Assembly: GCA_017609085.1 (NCBI GenBank)
Contig: JAFCEO010000004.1
Span: forward strand, 1 to 43,120
Source of the DNA: Candidatus Pacearchaeota archaeon
Lineage (GTDB): Archaea; Nanobdellota; Nanobdellia; Pacearchaeales; GW2011-AR1
Reading direction: 5' to 3'
Length of the DNA: 43,120 bases
Shown: piece by piece, positions 7,597 through 14,297 of the stretch
How the letters are laid out: each line of letters opens with the position of its first letter
How positions within the stretch are numbered: position 1 is the stretch's first letter
Notes under the pieces: generated by a model
What the model was told of the DNA's origin: nothing
Seen by the model: only the letters and a program-made list of their open reading frames with translations
The model's database searches: none
Made by a program: the position numbers and the translations under genes

Positions 7597-7921
7597 CTTT
7601 CCTCCTCTGAATAGAGTATTCTGTATTTTCGAGTTTTTTTAAAACATTATATAGATAGTTTACATCCCCCTTGTAATCAAGAAGTTTAAATCTCAAAATT
7701 TCTGGTTCGAAACTATTGTGTGAAGAAATAGTTATATTTTCTTCAAGAATTTCTGACAATTTAGCTATGTCAGAAGGAATGGAAATTGACCCTGTTTTTT
7801 TCTTTACCCTTAACTCTAAATCTTCAGATAAGAAAGGGTGGTCTCTTACAAGTTCCTTCGCAGATTTTAGTTTCCCTTCACAAACGAGATTTATAAATTC
7901 AAAATATATTCTATCTTCCAT
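7586..7921 (-). CDS. Hypothetical protein coupled to the TrmB regulator
   Basis: This 111-aa acidic/helical protein (MEDRIYFEFINLVCEGKL...) is not recognised. It is the first gene of a two-gene unit with the TrmB regulator, has its own TATA box, and its last codons (...RRKDDD) contain the Shine-Dalgarno of the downstream gene. One cysteine, no membrane segment. It may modulate the regulator, but this rests only on the gene order. Confidence 0.65.
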   Translation of the reverse strand: MEDRIYFEFINLVCEGKLKSAKELVRDHPFLSEDLELRVKKKTGSISIPSDIAKLSEILEENITISSHNSFEPEILRFKLLDYKGDVNYLYNVLKKLENTEYSIQRRKDDD

Positions 7922-7953
7922 TTTAATTTTTACTACTTATCTTAAAGAAAAAA

Positions 7954-7967
7954 CCTTTATAAATCTT
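7954..7967 (-). promoter_or_regulatory. TATA promoter of the 111-aa/TrmB operon
   Basis: On the minus strand the sequence reads AAGATTTATAAAGG, centred about 40 bases before the ATG at 7921. It matches the window consensus. Confidence 0.55.
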
Positions 7968-8000
7968 TCTATTTTGTTATTACTAAATAATTAATACAAT

Positions 8001-8016
8001 AAAAAGGTTTAAATAC
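8001..8016 (+). promoter_or_regulatory. Weak TATA promoter of the signal peptidase gene
   Basis: AAAAAGGTTTAAATAC lies about 33 bases before ATG 8045 and is divergent from the TrmB operon promoter. The TATA box is less perfect than the consensus. Confidence 0.4.
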
Positions 8017-8044
8017 TCTAATTTCCGTTGAAAAACGAGAAAAA

Positions 8045-8518
8045 ATGAACTATCTTAAAATTTTATCTTATATTTTGGTATTTTTAATAGGATTTATAAG
8101 CTGTGCGTTTCTTTCTTTTTCAAAAATAGAGATTCCCCTTGGTTTTAATTTTTCTTCAGAACTAGAAACTCCGGGGGACTGGATAAAAGATAGCCAGATA
8201 CATATTTATGAAAATGCAATTGTTATTGATGTAGAAAATGCTTCTCTCGGCAGATACGCGGCTACAGGAAGTATGAAACCTGTTTTAGATGAAAATAGCA
8301 ATGGAATAAGAATTAAGCCAAAATCTGAGAAAGATATAAAAGTAGGAGATATTGTTACATTTGAACAAAATGACATAATGATCATTCATAGAGTTGTGGA
8401 AATAAGAGAAGATGAGGAAGGAGTTTATTTTATAACAAAAGGAGACAATAATAATATTGTAGATGGAAAAATAAGATTTAAAGATATCAAATATGTTACA
8501 ATAGGTGTTCTTTGGTAA
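8045..8518 (+). CDS. S26-family signal peptidase (archaeal Sec11-like)
   Basis: The 157-aa membrane protein has one N-terminal transmembrane helix and S26 catalytic boxes: serine 76 in ATGSMKP, histidine 115 in IIHRVVEI (archaeal and ER-type enzymes use His instead of Lys) and TKGDNN (about 131-136). Such enzymes remove signal peptides from secreted proteins on the outer face of the membrane. A spacer of about 45 residues (DWIKDSQIHIYENAIVID) sits between the helix and the Ser box. Surface genes with signal peptides lie a few kb away. It is convergent with the presenilin-like protease with a 7-base gap. S26 family is confident; being the main signal peptidase is not proven. Confidence 0.82.
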   Translation: MNYLKILSYILVFLIGFISCAFLSFSKIEIPLGFNFSSELETPGDWIKDSQIHIYENAIVIDVENASLGRYAATGSMKPVLDENSNGIRIKPKSEKDIKVGDIVTFEQNDIMIIHRVVEIREDEEGVYFITKGDNNNIVDGKIRFKDIKYVTIGVLW

Positions 8519-8525
8519 ATAGGCT

Positions 8526-9434
8526 TCAAAGCTGTAAAATCCAGCTTAAGAGCATACCTGCAAAAATTCCTGCGGTTAAAAAGGGCATTGCTGGATAAAA
8601 TTTTCCTTTTTTTGATTTTGTAAACAGGATAAATAATGAGAGGGTTGCTCCAAAAGTTATTAACAAAGCTGAAGCCAATCCAAAACTTCTAAGGAAAATT
8701 CCCGAAGCAACTATTGGAAAAACAATATCTCCTCCTCCAAGAATAGCTAAACTTACCCTAATCCTTTTTTTCTTCAAGACTTTTTCAGGAATTTTATTTT
8801 TGTACTTCTGTCTTAATAATTTGATTTTGTCTCTTTCTTTTTTGCCTAAATAAGGGACAAAAAAACCTGCAAAAATTTTGAGCTGATTGATTTGAAATTT
8901 CGCCATCTTTTGCATGAATCCAGAATGCCAAACAGCATAAATGTCATATATGGAAATGAATAAAAGAAGAAGAATTATTGTCCAGATATTTAAAATAGGA
9001 ACGAAAACAGCAGCCATTCCAGGATAAATCAAAAGTTCAGTAAGATTATGCACAAATAGATTTTGTTTAAAAATTTTTAAAAAGGCTAAAGGAAAAGCAA
9101 TTAAAATTGCAACAATAGATGCAAAAGGAATCTTAAAACAAAAGAGTAAACTGTTAAAAGTTATGCCGAGAGCTAAAATAACAACTGTAAAGAACCATAA
9201 TTTTAAAAAAAGTATGGCCCTTATTTTACTTAATAAGAAAATTAAAGATATTGCTATTGCAAATGCTATTATTATTGATACTATAGAAGTTTCTGGCTTT
9301 ACTTCTGGGGGCTCCATTCCATAAGGCAATCCTCTTTCTTCAGAAAGATAAGACTTTACAACAGCTAACCCAATCAACTGCGTTATTAAAAACATAATTA
9401 AAAGAATAATCGTTATCTTCCAAGTATGTTTCAT
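8526..9434 (-). CDS. Presenilin-like intramembrane aspartic protease (A22/PSH)
   Basis: The multi-pass protein has the three presenilin-family motifs: YD in SIYDIYAVWH (near residue 162), GxGD as LGGGDIVFPI (near 233) and a PAL-like segment as PAMPFLTAG (near 279, PAM replacing PAL). These enzymes cut peptide bonds within the membrane. The track starts at 9506, but ATG 9434 (MKHTWK) is preceded by a strong AAAGGAGGAAC Shine-Dalgarno and begins a clean transmembrane helix, giving 302 aa, the usual length for archaeal PSH. Eight to nine membrane segments are visible. A role in clearing signal-peptide remnants is plausible next to a signal peptidase, but is an inference. Confidence 0.87.
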   Translation of the reverse strand: MKHTWKITIILLIMFLITQLIGLAVVKSYLSEERGLPYGMEPPEVKPETSIVSIIIAFAIAISLIFLLSKIRAILFLKLWFFTVVILALGITFNSLLFCFKIPFASIVAILIAFPLAFLKIFKQNLFVHNLTELLIYPGMAAVFVPILNIWTIILLLLFISIYDIYAVWHSGFMQKMAKFQINQLKIFAGFFVPYLGKKERDKIKLLRQKYKNKIPEKVLKKKRIRVSLAILGGGDIVFPIVASGIFLRSFGLASALLITFGATLSLFILFTKSKKGKFYPAMPFLTAGIFAGMLLSWILQL

Positions 9435-9473
9435 TGTTCCTCCTTTATCTATTCGATTATATGTAGAAAAGAT

Positions 9474-9488
9474 GGTTTTTAAATATAC
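9474..9488 (-). promoter_or_regulatory. TATA promoter of the presenilin-like gene
   Basis: The minus strand reads GTATATTTAAAAACC about 45 bases before ATG 9434, leaving a leader of about 20 bases that holds the Shine-Dalgarno. This supports the shorter start. Confidence 0.45.
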
Positions 9489-9524
9489 TGGAAATAGTTG
9501 TTGCAATTTTGTCCTCCCTCAAAA

Positions 9525-9540
9525 CAAAAAATTTATATAT
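9525..9540 (+). promoter_or_regulatory. TATA promoter of the pilin-like gene
   Basis: CAAAAAATTTATATAT is about 47 bases before ATG 9580. A GAGG Shine-Dalgarno lies 9 bases before that ATG. Confidence 0.5.
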
Positions 9541-9579
9541 TTCTTTTTTTAAAGATATAAGAAAAAGAGGAAAATTCAA

Positions 9580-9801
9580 ATGAAAAAATCTCAGGCAAAC
9601 ATTATAACAGTAGTTTTACTAATTATGATTGCTTTAATATCCGTTATTATAGTTTGGAATGTCGTTAGACCTTTAATCAAAAAATCTGTAAGTAAAATAG
9701 GGACAGAAGCTTTTACTGTTTCTTTAGAAATTAAAAATGTTGAATTATTCGTTGATGGAGGAGCAAAAATAACAGTAAAAAGAAAGAGAAGACGGTTATG
9801 A
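9580..9801 (+). CDS. Type IV pilin-like N-terminal fragment
   Basis: The 73-aa frame begins MKKSQANIITVVLLIMIALISVIIVW, an archaeal pilin/archaellin-type N-terminus: short basic leader then a long hydrophobic helix. It continues into a beta-rich stretch (AFTVSLEIKNVELFVDGGAKITVK) and then abruptly into KRKRRRL and a stop. The stop is immediately followed, in the +1 frame, by the LamG ORF, which lacks any signal of its own. Reading across with a one-base deletion in the A-rich tract (taaaaagaaag) joins ITVK to EREDGYEMPDELETK. The most likely reading is the 5' part of a single pilin-like LamG surface gene broken by a frameshift; two coupled genes are possible. Confidence 0.6.
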   Translation: MKKSQANIITVVLLIMIALISVIIVWNVVRPLIKKSVSKIGTEAFTVSLEIKNVELFVDGGAKITVKRKRRRL

Positions 9802-9802
9802 A

Positions 9803-10603
9803 ATGCCTGATGAATTAGAAACCAAAATTTATGATTTTTCTATTACTGATTATCCTGGGCTTTATAATATAGAAAAAGTTTCTCTTGCTCCTATGCTCGG
9901 CTCTTCTACAGGGATTATTGTCTCTGAACCTGAGTCGGCTTTAAAAAAAGATTCAGAAGGGAAGAGAATTTTATATCCTCCTCAAGATAATAGTATGGTA
10001 AGCTGGTGGAAGTTTGACGGAAATGCGAGAGATAGTGTAGGAGGAAATGATGGAATTCTTGAAGGAAATATCGAAATTGAAAATGGAGAATTAGTTCTAG
10101 GAGCAGGTAAAAGTTTTGTCAATATTTCTCTCTTTGAAAGTAAAATTCCTACAGAGAAGATTAGCATTTCTATCTGGGCTAAACCGCAACCCATTGGAAA
10201 TTATGACTTATTTTCTCTAGAACCTATTGGCAATGATAGAGTTACAGTTCATCTTCCTTGGTTAGATGAAAATATAGGATATCAAATTATTTGGCAATTT
10301 GGTAATCCAACGACTAGCTCTGTAAGTGTAGATTACAATAATGGATGGACCAATATATGGGACCATTTTGTTTTTACTGCTGATGAAAATGAGCGGATTT
10401 TAAAAATATATGTGAACGGTGTAGAAATAGGAAGAAGAGAAGGAGCCAGTTCTTTTTTTTCAGGCACTAGCGAGAGAGACTGGCTTATTGGTGGAAGACC
10501 GGGCTCCTCTTTCGAAGGAAGGATTGATAATGTTATGGTCTTCAATAAAGTTCTCTCAGATAAAGAAATATTGGCTATTTACAACAATCAGAAAAAAGAA
10601 TAA
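9803..10603 (+). CDS. LamG (concanavalin-like) domain protein, probably C-terminal part of a frameshifted gene
   Basis: This 266-aa frame starts one base after the previous stop. Residues about 67-260 form a laminin-G-type jelly roll: SWWKFDGNARDSVGG at the start, ISIWAKPQ, ILKIYVNGVEIG and GRIDNVMVFNKVLSDKEI at the end. LamG domains bind carbohydrate or matrix ligands on the cell surface. The first 60 residues (DELETKIYDFSITDYPGLYNIEKVSLAP) look like the continuation of a pilin-like beta domain, not a protein start. There is no signal peptide and no promoter or Shine-Dalgarno before the ATG. Without the upstream fragment it would stay cytosolic. Confidence 0.7.
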   Translation: MPDELETKIYDFSITDYPGLYNIEKVSLAPMLGSSTGIIVSEPESALKKDSEGKRILYPPQDNSMVSWWKFDGNARDSVGGNDGILEGNIEIENGELVLGAGKSFVNISLFESKIPTEKISISIWAKPQPIGNYDLFSLEPIGNDRVTVHLPWLDENIGYQIIWQFGNPTTSSVSVDYNNGWTNIWDHFVFTADENERILKIYVNGVEIGRREGASSFFSGTSERDWLIGGRPGSSFEGRIDNVMVFNKVLSDKEILAIYNNQKKE

Positions 10604-10607
10604 AATT

Positions 10608-10623
10608 AAAAAACTTTATAAAC
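10608..10623 (+). promoter_or_regulatory. TATA promoter of the ferredoxin gene
   Basis: AAAAAACTTTATAAAC ends 50 bases before the ferredoxin ATG. The predicted leader of about 27 bases carries a strong Shine-Dalgarno (AAGGAGGG, 10661-10668). Confidence 0.55.
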
Positions 10624-10672
10624 TCTCTTTAAATAATCTGAATATCAAGATAAAATCTGAAAGGAGGGAAAA

Positions 10673-10852
10673 ATGGTTTCAGTTGATGAAGAAAAATGTA
10701 TAGGATGTGGAAGTTGTGGCGCTGTATGTCCTGAAGTCTTTGAATTAAAAGAAGGGAAATCCTATGTTAAAGCGGGACAAGAAAAATCCACCCTTCCATG
10801 CGTAAAAGAAGCTGAAGAATCTTGCCCTGTTCAAGCTATAAAGCTTGACTAA
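10673..10852 (+). CDS. Single-cluster [4Fe-4S] ferredoxin (absent from the ORF track)
   Basis: This 59-aa gene is too short for the supplied track, where the region is covered by a shadow frame. It encodes MVSVDEEKCIGCGSCGAVCP... and ends CPVQAIKLD. Cys9, Cys12, Cys15 and Cys51 (CP) are the expected ligands of one [4Fe-4S] cluster, and Cys19 and Cys43 are placed like the disulfide pair of mono-cluster ferredoxins such as those of Thermotoga and Pyrococcus. It is a small cytosolic electron carrier. It has its own TATA box and a clear AGGAGGG ribosome site 4 bases before the ATG, and lies just upstream of the ArsR regulator and Isc genes. Confidence 0.93.
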   Translation: MVSVDEEKCIGCGSCGAVCPEVFELKEGKSYVKAGQEKSTLPCVKEAEESCPVQAIKLD

Positions 10853-10877
10853 GAATACAATTTTTAGTTCTAATTGC

Positions 10878-10893
10878 CGAAAGTTTTAAAAAC
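10878..10893 (+). promoter_or_regulatory. TATA promoter of the ArsR/isc operon
   Basis: CGAAAGTTTTAAAAAC is centred about 27 bases before ATG 10914, so the transcript is expected to start at or next to the start codon. Confidence 0.5.
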
Positions 10894-10895
10894 AT

Positions 10896-10915
10896 ATATG
10901 AATATTCTTTCATAT
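10896..10915 (+). promoter_or_regulatory. Inverted-repeat operator overlapping the ArsR start codon
   Basis: ATATGAATATTCTTTCATAT consists of two perfect 7-base inverted half-sites (ATATGAA and TTCATAT) with a 6-base spacer. ArsR-family dimers bind imperfect AT-rich inverted repeats of this size. It lies between the TATA box and the first two bases of the ATG, so occupancy would block transcription. Autoregulation by the encoded ArsR protein is the simplest reading. Confidence 0.5.
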
Positions 10916-11216
10916 GAAAAAATCTACATATCATATATTCTTCAGCAAACTTTCTAATCCCTTAAGAATAGATATAATTTCAATTTTGAAAAAAAGCCCT
11001 AAACCTGCGACTGCTATCTCTAAAGAATTAAAAACAGAACAAAGTAAGGTTAGTCATGCATTGAAGGAATTAAGAGACTGCAATATAATTAAATTCGAAA
11101 AAAAAGGTAAACAAAGGATATATAGTTTAAGCAAAACAATTATTCCTATTTTGAATCTAATTGATTGCCATGCTAAAAATTGTATTAAATGTAAAGGATG
11201 CAAAAATGAAAAATAA
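10914..11216 (+). CDS. ArsR-family regulator with a C-terminal cysteine cluster
   Basis: The 100-aa protein is a winged-helix ArsR-type repressor (FSKLSNPLRIDIISIL, then LKTEQSKVSHALKELRDCNIIKFEKKGKQRIYSL). The last 16 residues hold C85, C90, C93 and C96 (CHAKNCIKCKGC), a likely site for metal ions or an Fe-S cluster. It is the first gene before iscS (about 50 bases) and iscU, all on the plus strand, and an inverted repeat overlaps its own start. It probably senses iron, Fe-S status, metal or redox and controls the Isc operon, playing a role comparable to bacterial IscR although from another family. The ligand is not determinable from sequence alone. Confidence 0.82.
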   Translation: MKKSTYHIFFSKLSNPLRIDIISILKKSPKPATAISKELKTEQSKVSHALKELRDCNIIKFEKKGKQRIYSLSKTIIPILNLIDCHAKNCIKCKGCKNEK

Positions 11217-11269
11217 AAACAAAAAAATAAAATTAAAAGAAAATATGGAGGTTATTGAAAAATTTTAAG

Positions 11270-12409
11270 ATGATATATTTAGACAATGCTGCAACAACAA
11301 AGGTTGATAAAAGAGTTTTATCAGTTATGAAACAGTATTTTACTAAAAAATATGGAAATGCGTCTTCTCAACATTTATTTGGGCAAGAAGTAAAAAAAGA
11401 TTTAGAAGAATCTCGAAGCATTATTGCAAAGTCTATTGGTGCAAGAAGTGAAGAAATTATTTTTACATCAGGAGGAACAGAAAGCAACAATCTAGCATTG
11501 AAAGGGCTTTTTTTCGCAAATAAAGATAAAAAAAGGCATATCATTACGACAAAAATTGAGCATGATTGTGTTTTAAATTCTTGCAAATGGCTTGAAAAAC
11601 AAGGAGTTAAAGTAACTTATCTTAATGTAGATAGAGAAGGGTTTGTAAATTTAGATGAACTAAAAAAGGCAATAACTAAAGATACGCTCTTGGTCAGTAT
11701 TATTCACGGAAATAATGAAATAGGAACAATTCAAAATCTTGAAGCAATTGGAAAGATCTGCAAGGAAAATGATATTTTATTTCATACTGATGCTTGTCAG
11801 TCTTATACTAAAGTTCCGATTAATGTCAAAAAACAAAATTTAGATTTAGTTACTCTTAATGCGCATAAAATTCACGGACCTAAAGGTGTAGGGGCACTAT
11901 ATATTAGAAATGGAATAAAAATCGTTCCTTTAGCTCACGGCGGAGGTCATGAAAGAAACATTAGAAGCGGAACTGAAAATGTTGCGGGAATTGTAGGTTT
12001 TGCAAAAGCTGTTGAGTTGGCAAAAAATAAACATATAAAACACATGGAAAAATTAAGAGACAGACTAATAAAAGGTATTTTAAAAATTGAAAACACAAAA
12101 TTAAACGGACCTATTGGAAAAAGAAGGTTATGCAACAATGTAAATATCTGCTTTAATGACATAGAGGGAGAAGCTATTGTAGGTTATTTAGACTCAAAAG
12201 GAATATATGTTTCGACTGGTAGCGCATGTTCGAGTCATACATTAGAGCCGAGCCACGTTCTTCTTGCCCTTGGTCTATCGGCATTAGAAGCAAATAGCTC
12301 AATAAGATTAAGTCTTAGCAGAGAAAATACTAAAGAAGAAATAGACAAAGTTTTAGAAGTCTTGCCAAAAATAGTTAAAAAACTAAGGAAGATAAGTCCA
12401 TTCAAATGA
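11270..12409 (+). CDS. iscS: Cysteine desulfurase (IscS/NifS)
   Basis: This PLP enzyme releases sulfur from cysteine as a persulfide for Fe-S cluster and tRNA thiolation. Motifs: FTSGGTESNN, HTDACQ, the PLP lysine K200 in NAHKIHGPKG, and the mobile catalytic cysteine C320 in STGSACSS. ATG 11270 (MIYLDNAATTKVD) matches the usual start of the family; the track uses a TTG at 11255. A GGAGG at 11247-11251 is only 3 bases from that TTG but 18 from the ATG, so the start remains uncertain; length is 379 or 384 aa. It overlaps the next gene by ATGA and is followed by iscU. Confidence 0.92.
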   Translation: MIYLDNAATTKVDKRVLSVMKQYFTKKYGNASSQHLFGQEVKKDLEESRSIIAKSIGARSEEIIFTSGGTESNNLALKGLFFANKDKKRHIITTKIEHDCVLNSCKWLEKQGVKVTYLNVDREGFVNLDELKKAITKDTLLVSIIHGNNEIGTIQNLEAIGKICKENDILFHTDACQSYTKVPINVKKQNLDLVTLNAHKIHGPKGVGALYIRNGIKIVPLAHGGGHERNIRSGTENVAGIVGFAKAVELAKNKHIKHMEKLRDRLIKGILKIENTKLNGPIGKRRLCNNVNICFNDIEGEAIVGYLDSKGIYVSTGSACSSHTLEPSHVLLALGLSALEANSSIRLSLSRENTKEEIDKVLEVLPKIVKKLRKISPFK

Positions 12410-12636
12410 TTAAAATGAAAATAGAACTAATACAGATATATAATAAACCATATTACAGAATAACTTATGGAGAAAAAACAGAGAATGCTTTTGGTTTTGA
12501 ACAAGTCAAAAAGTATGTAACAATTGCAAAACAAAATGATGAAAAAATCGAGCTTGTCGATTTAGTTTTAAAAGAGCATAGCAAATTAGTTGCCCTATTA
12601 AAGTCAAATAAAATCCAAAAGAAAAAATCAAAATGA
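12406..12636 (+). CDS. Small hypothetical protein in the isc operon
   Basis: A 76-aa basic protein (MIKMKIELIQIYNKPYYRITYGEK...) with no cysteine and no recognised domain. It overlaps iscS by 4 bases (ATGA) and the next gene by 4 bases, so it is translationally coupled within the operon; ATG 12415 is an alternative start. A short beta hairpin followed by helices is suggested. Its position between iscS and iscU hints at an accessory role in sulfur transfer, unproven. Confidence 0.65.
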   Translation: MIKMKIELIQIYNKPYYRITYGEKTENAFGFEQVKKYVTIAKQNDEKIELVDLVLKEHSKLVALLKSNKIQKKKSK

Positions 12637-12866
12637 AAAAAGAAGAAAAAATAAACAAGAAAATGAGTTTCATTGAAATAATGCATAGATATCCTGAAGC
12701 AATGGAGATATTGACAAAAAAAGGAATGCATTGTGTTGGTTGTCCAATGGCAATGCAAGAAACTCTTGAACAAGGATGTTTAACTCATGGTCTTAACCCA
12801 AATAAACTTGTTAAAGAAATTAACGAGTTATTAAAAACAAAGTCCAAAAGAGCTAAAAGAAATTGA
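12633..12866 (+). CDS. DUF1858 / hybrid-cluster-associated redox disulfide domain protein
   Basis: The 77-aa protein contains MSFIEIMHRYPEAMEIL followed by GMHCVGCPMA (Cys34, Cys37) and a third cysteine in EQGCLTHGL. This is the DUF1858 / TIGR03980 pattern, a small helical domain with a CxxC disulfide that often occurs near redox enzymes. In this operon it may carry a persulfide or act as a redox partner between IscS and IscU. It overlaps the preceding ORF by ATGA and is 30 bases before iscU. Confidence 0.8.
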   Translation: MKKEEKINKKMSFIEIMHRYPEAMEILTKKGMHCVGCPMAMQETLEQGCLTHGLNPNKLVKEINELLKTKSKRAKRN

Positions 12867-12896
12867 AGCTTATAATAAATATTTTTAAAGGAAAAA

Positions 12897-13307
12897 ATGG
12901 CAAAAAAATTCTCCATGTATAATAAAAAAGTTATGAAACATTTTTTAAATCCAAAATATGCAAGAAAAATGAAAAATCCGGACGTTGTCGGAAGAATAAG
13001 AAATGCGTATTGCGGGGATATAATGGAAATTTATCTAAAGATTGAAAAAGGAAAGATTAAAGATATAAGCTTTCAAACACTTGGTTGTGCTGCTGCAATA
13101 GCTTCTTCAGACGTGTTGTGTAAACTATCAAAAGGAAAAACTTTAGAACAAGCTAAAAAAATAGACAAAAAGAAGATATTGAAGAAATTAGGCAACTTAC
13201 CTCCGATAAAGATACATTGTTCTGTTTTAGGAGAAGAAACTTTAAAAAAAGCAATTGAAGAATATGAGAAAAAGATAAAAAAAAGAAAGATGAGAAGCAA
13301 AAAGTAA
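12897..13307 (+). CDS. iscU: Fe-S cluster assembly scaffold IscU/NifU-N
   Basis: The 136-aa protein has the three scaffold cysteines C39 (NAYCGD), C64 (TLGCAAAIASSD) and C108 (IHCSVLGEETL) and an LPPIK motif (101-105) just before C108, corresponding to the chaperone-recognition LPPVK of IscU. It receives sulfur from IscS and assembles [2Fe-2S]/[4Fe-4S] clusters. The C-terminus carries an extra lysine-rich tail (KKIKKRKMRSKK). No HscA/HscB or A-type carrier gene is next to it. It is the last gene of the isc run before the tRNA thiolase. Confidence 0.92.
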   Translation: MAKKFSMYNKKVMKHFLNPKYARKMKNPDVVGRIRNAYCGDIMEIYLKIEKGKIKDISFQTLGCAAAIASSDVLCKLSKGKTLEQAKKIDKKKILKKLGNLPPIKIHCSVLGEETLKKAIEEYEKKIKKRKMRSKK

Positions 13308-13411
13308 AATCGAAAAAAGCTAAAAGAAAATAATAAAAATCCGCATATAAATAAACATAAAAAATATATTTCAGAATTTTATAATAAGAGAATAAATTTT
13401 TCTGAAAAATT

Positions 13412-14260
13412 ATGATGGAAAATAAAAAACAAAAATTTCTAAACAAATTTGAAAAAAAAGTCTTATCAACTATAAAAGATTACGGGTTAATAAAAAAGAA
13501 AGACAAAGTTCTAGTTGCAGTTTCGGGAGGAAAAGACTCTACAACCATCTTATACCTTCTAAAAAAATTTGGTTATAAAGTAAGTGCCCTACATTTAAAT
13601 CTTGGCCTCGGAGATTATAGTGAGAAATGTTTAATCAATCTTAAGAAAATGTGTGAAGAATGGAAAGTTAAACTGCATGTTCTTGATATGAAAAAAGAAT
13701 TTGGAATGGGAATGTGTAGTATAAGATGTAAAGTCCAACAAAAGTTGAAAGCCAGTAATTGTATGGTGTGCGGTATAGTTAAAAAATGGTTGCTAAATCG
13801 TGAAGCGCGGAAATTAAAGGTCGACAAAATAGTTACGGGCCATAATTTAGATGATGAGGCGCAAACAGTTATAATGAACTTTCTGCAAGGAAATTTGATG
13901 TTGGGTGCGAATTCTGGACCTCAAACAGGCAGTATTCGTGATGAAAAGTTTGTTCCACGAATCAAGCCTCTTTATTTTGTATCAGAGGATGACATAAGAA
14001 AATACAGTAAGATGAAGAATTTCCCCGTCGTTTATGAACCCTGCCCTTGCACTATTTCTTCTTTAAGAATAAAGACAAGAACATTTATGAACAGTAAAGA
14101 TGAAAATATTAAATTAAGAATAGTAAAAAATTTTTTAAAAATGATTCCAAAGTTAAGAGAACATCTTTATAAAGAGAAACTTGTTTACTGCAAAATATGC
14201 AGGGAGCCAAGCAGAAATGAAGTCTGTAAAAAATGTTCTCTTTTGAATTTAAAGATATAA
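13412..14260 (+). CDS. TtuA/TtcA-family tRNA thiolation enzyme (N-type PP-loop ATPase)
   Basis: The 282-aa enzyme adenylates a tRNA base and inserts sulfur. It has the PP-loop SGGKDS (38-43), NCMVCGIVKKWLLNREA with a CxxC, GHNLDDEAQT, PCPC near the fold end and a C-terminal zinc ribbon (YCKICREPSR...CKKC). The CxxC plus a later cysteine are the expected ligands of the catalytic [4Fe-4S] cluster. The N-terminal zinc finger typical of TtuA/NcsA is absent; the protein begins with a lysine-rich helix instead. Target could be U54 (TtuA), U34 (Ncs6-like) or C32 (TtcA). It directly follows the IscS/IscU genes that would supply sulfur and its cluster. ATG 13415 is an alternative start. Confidence 0.82.
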   Translation: MMENKKQKFLNKFEKKVLSTIKDYGLIKKKDKVLVAVSGGKDSTTILYLLKKFGYKVSALHLNLGLGDYSEKCLINLKKMCEEWKVKLHVLDMKKEFGMGMCSIRCKVQQKLKASNCMVCGIVKKWLLNREARKLKVDKIVTGHNLDDEAQTVIMNFLQGNLMLGANSGPQTGSIRDEKFVPRIKPLYFVSEDDIRKYSKMKNFPVVYEPCPCTISSLRIKTRTFMNSKDENIKLRIVKNFLKMIPKLREHLYKEKLVYCKICREPSRNEVCKKCSLLNLKI

Positions 14261-14297
14261 GAGAAAAGTAATAAAGTTTCTTAAAAGAAAATTAAAA

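Noticed and set aside
10488-10703. 71-aa plus-strand ORF between the LamG protein and the ferredoxin
   Set aside because: It overlaps the LamG gene and the ferredoxin start in another frame and carries the ferredoxin promoter; no family resemblance.
14277-14290. Palindrome TTTCTTAAAAGAAA before the M50 gene as an operator
   Set aside because: Short A/T palindromes of this kind are frequent by chance in this composition, and no regulator is adjacent.
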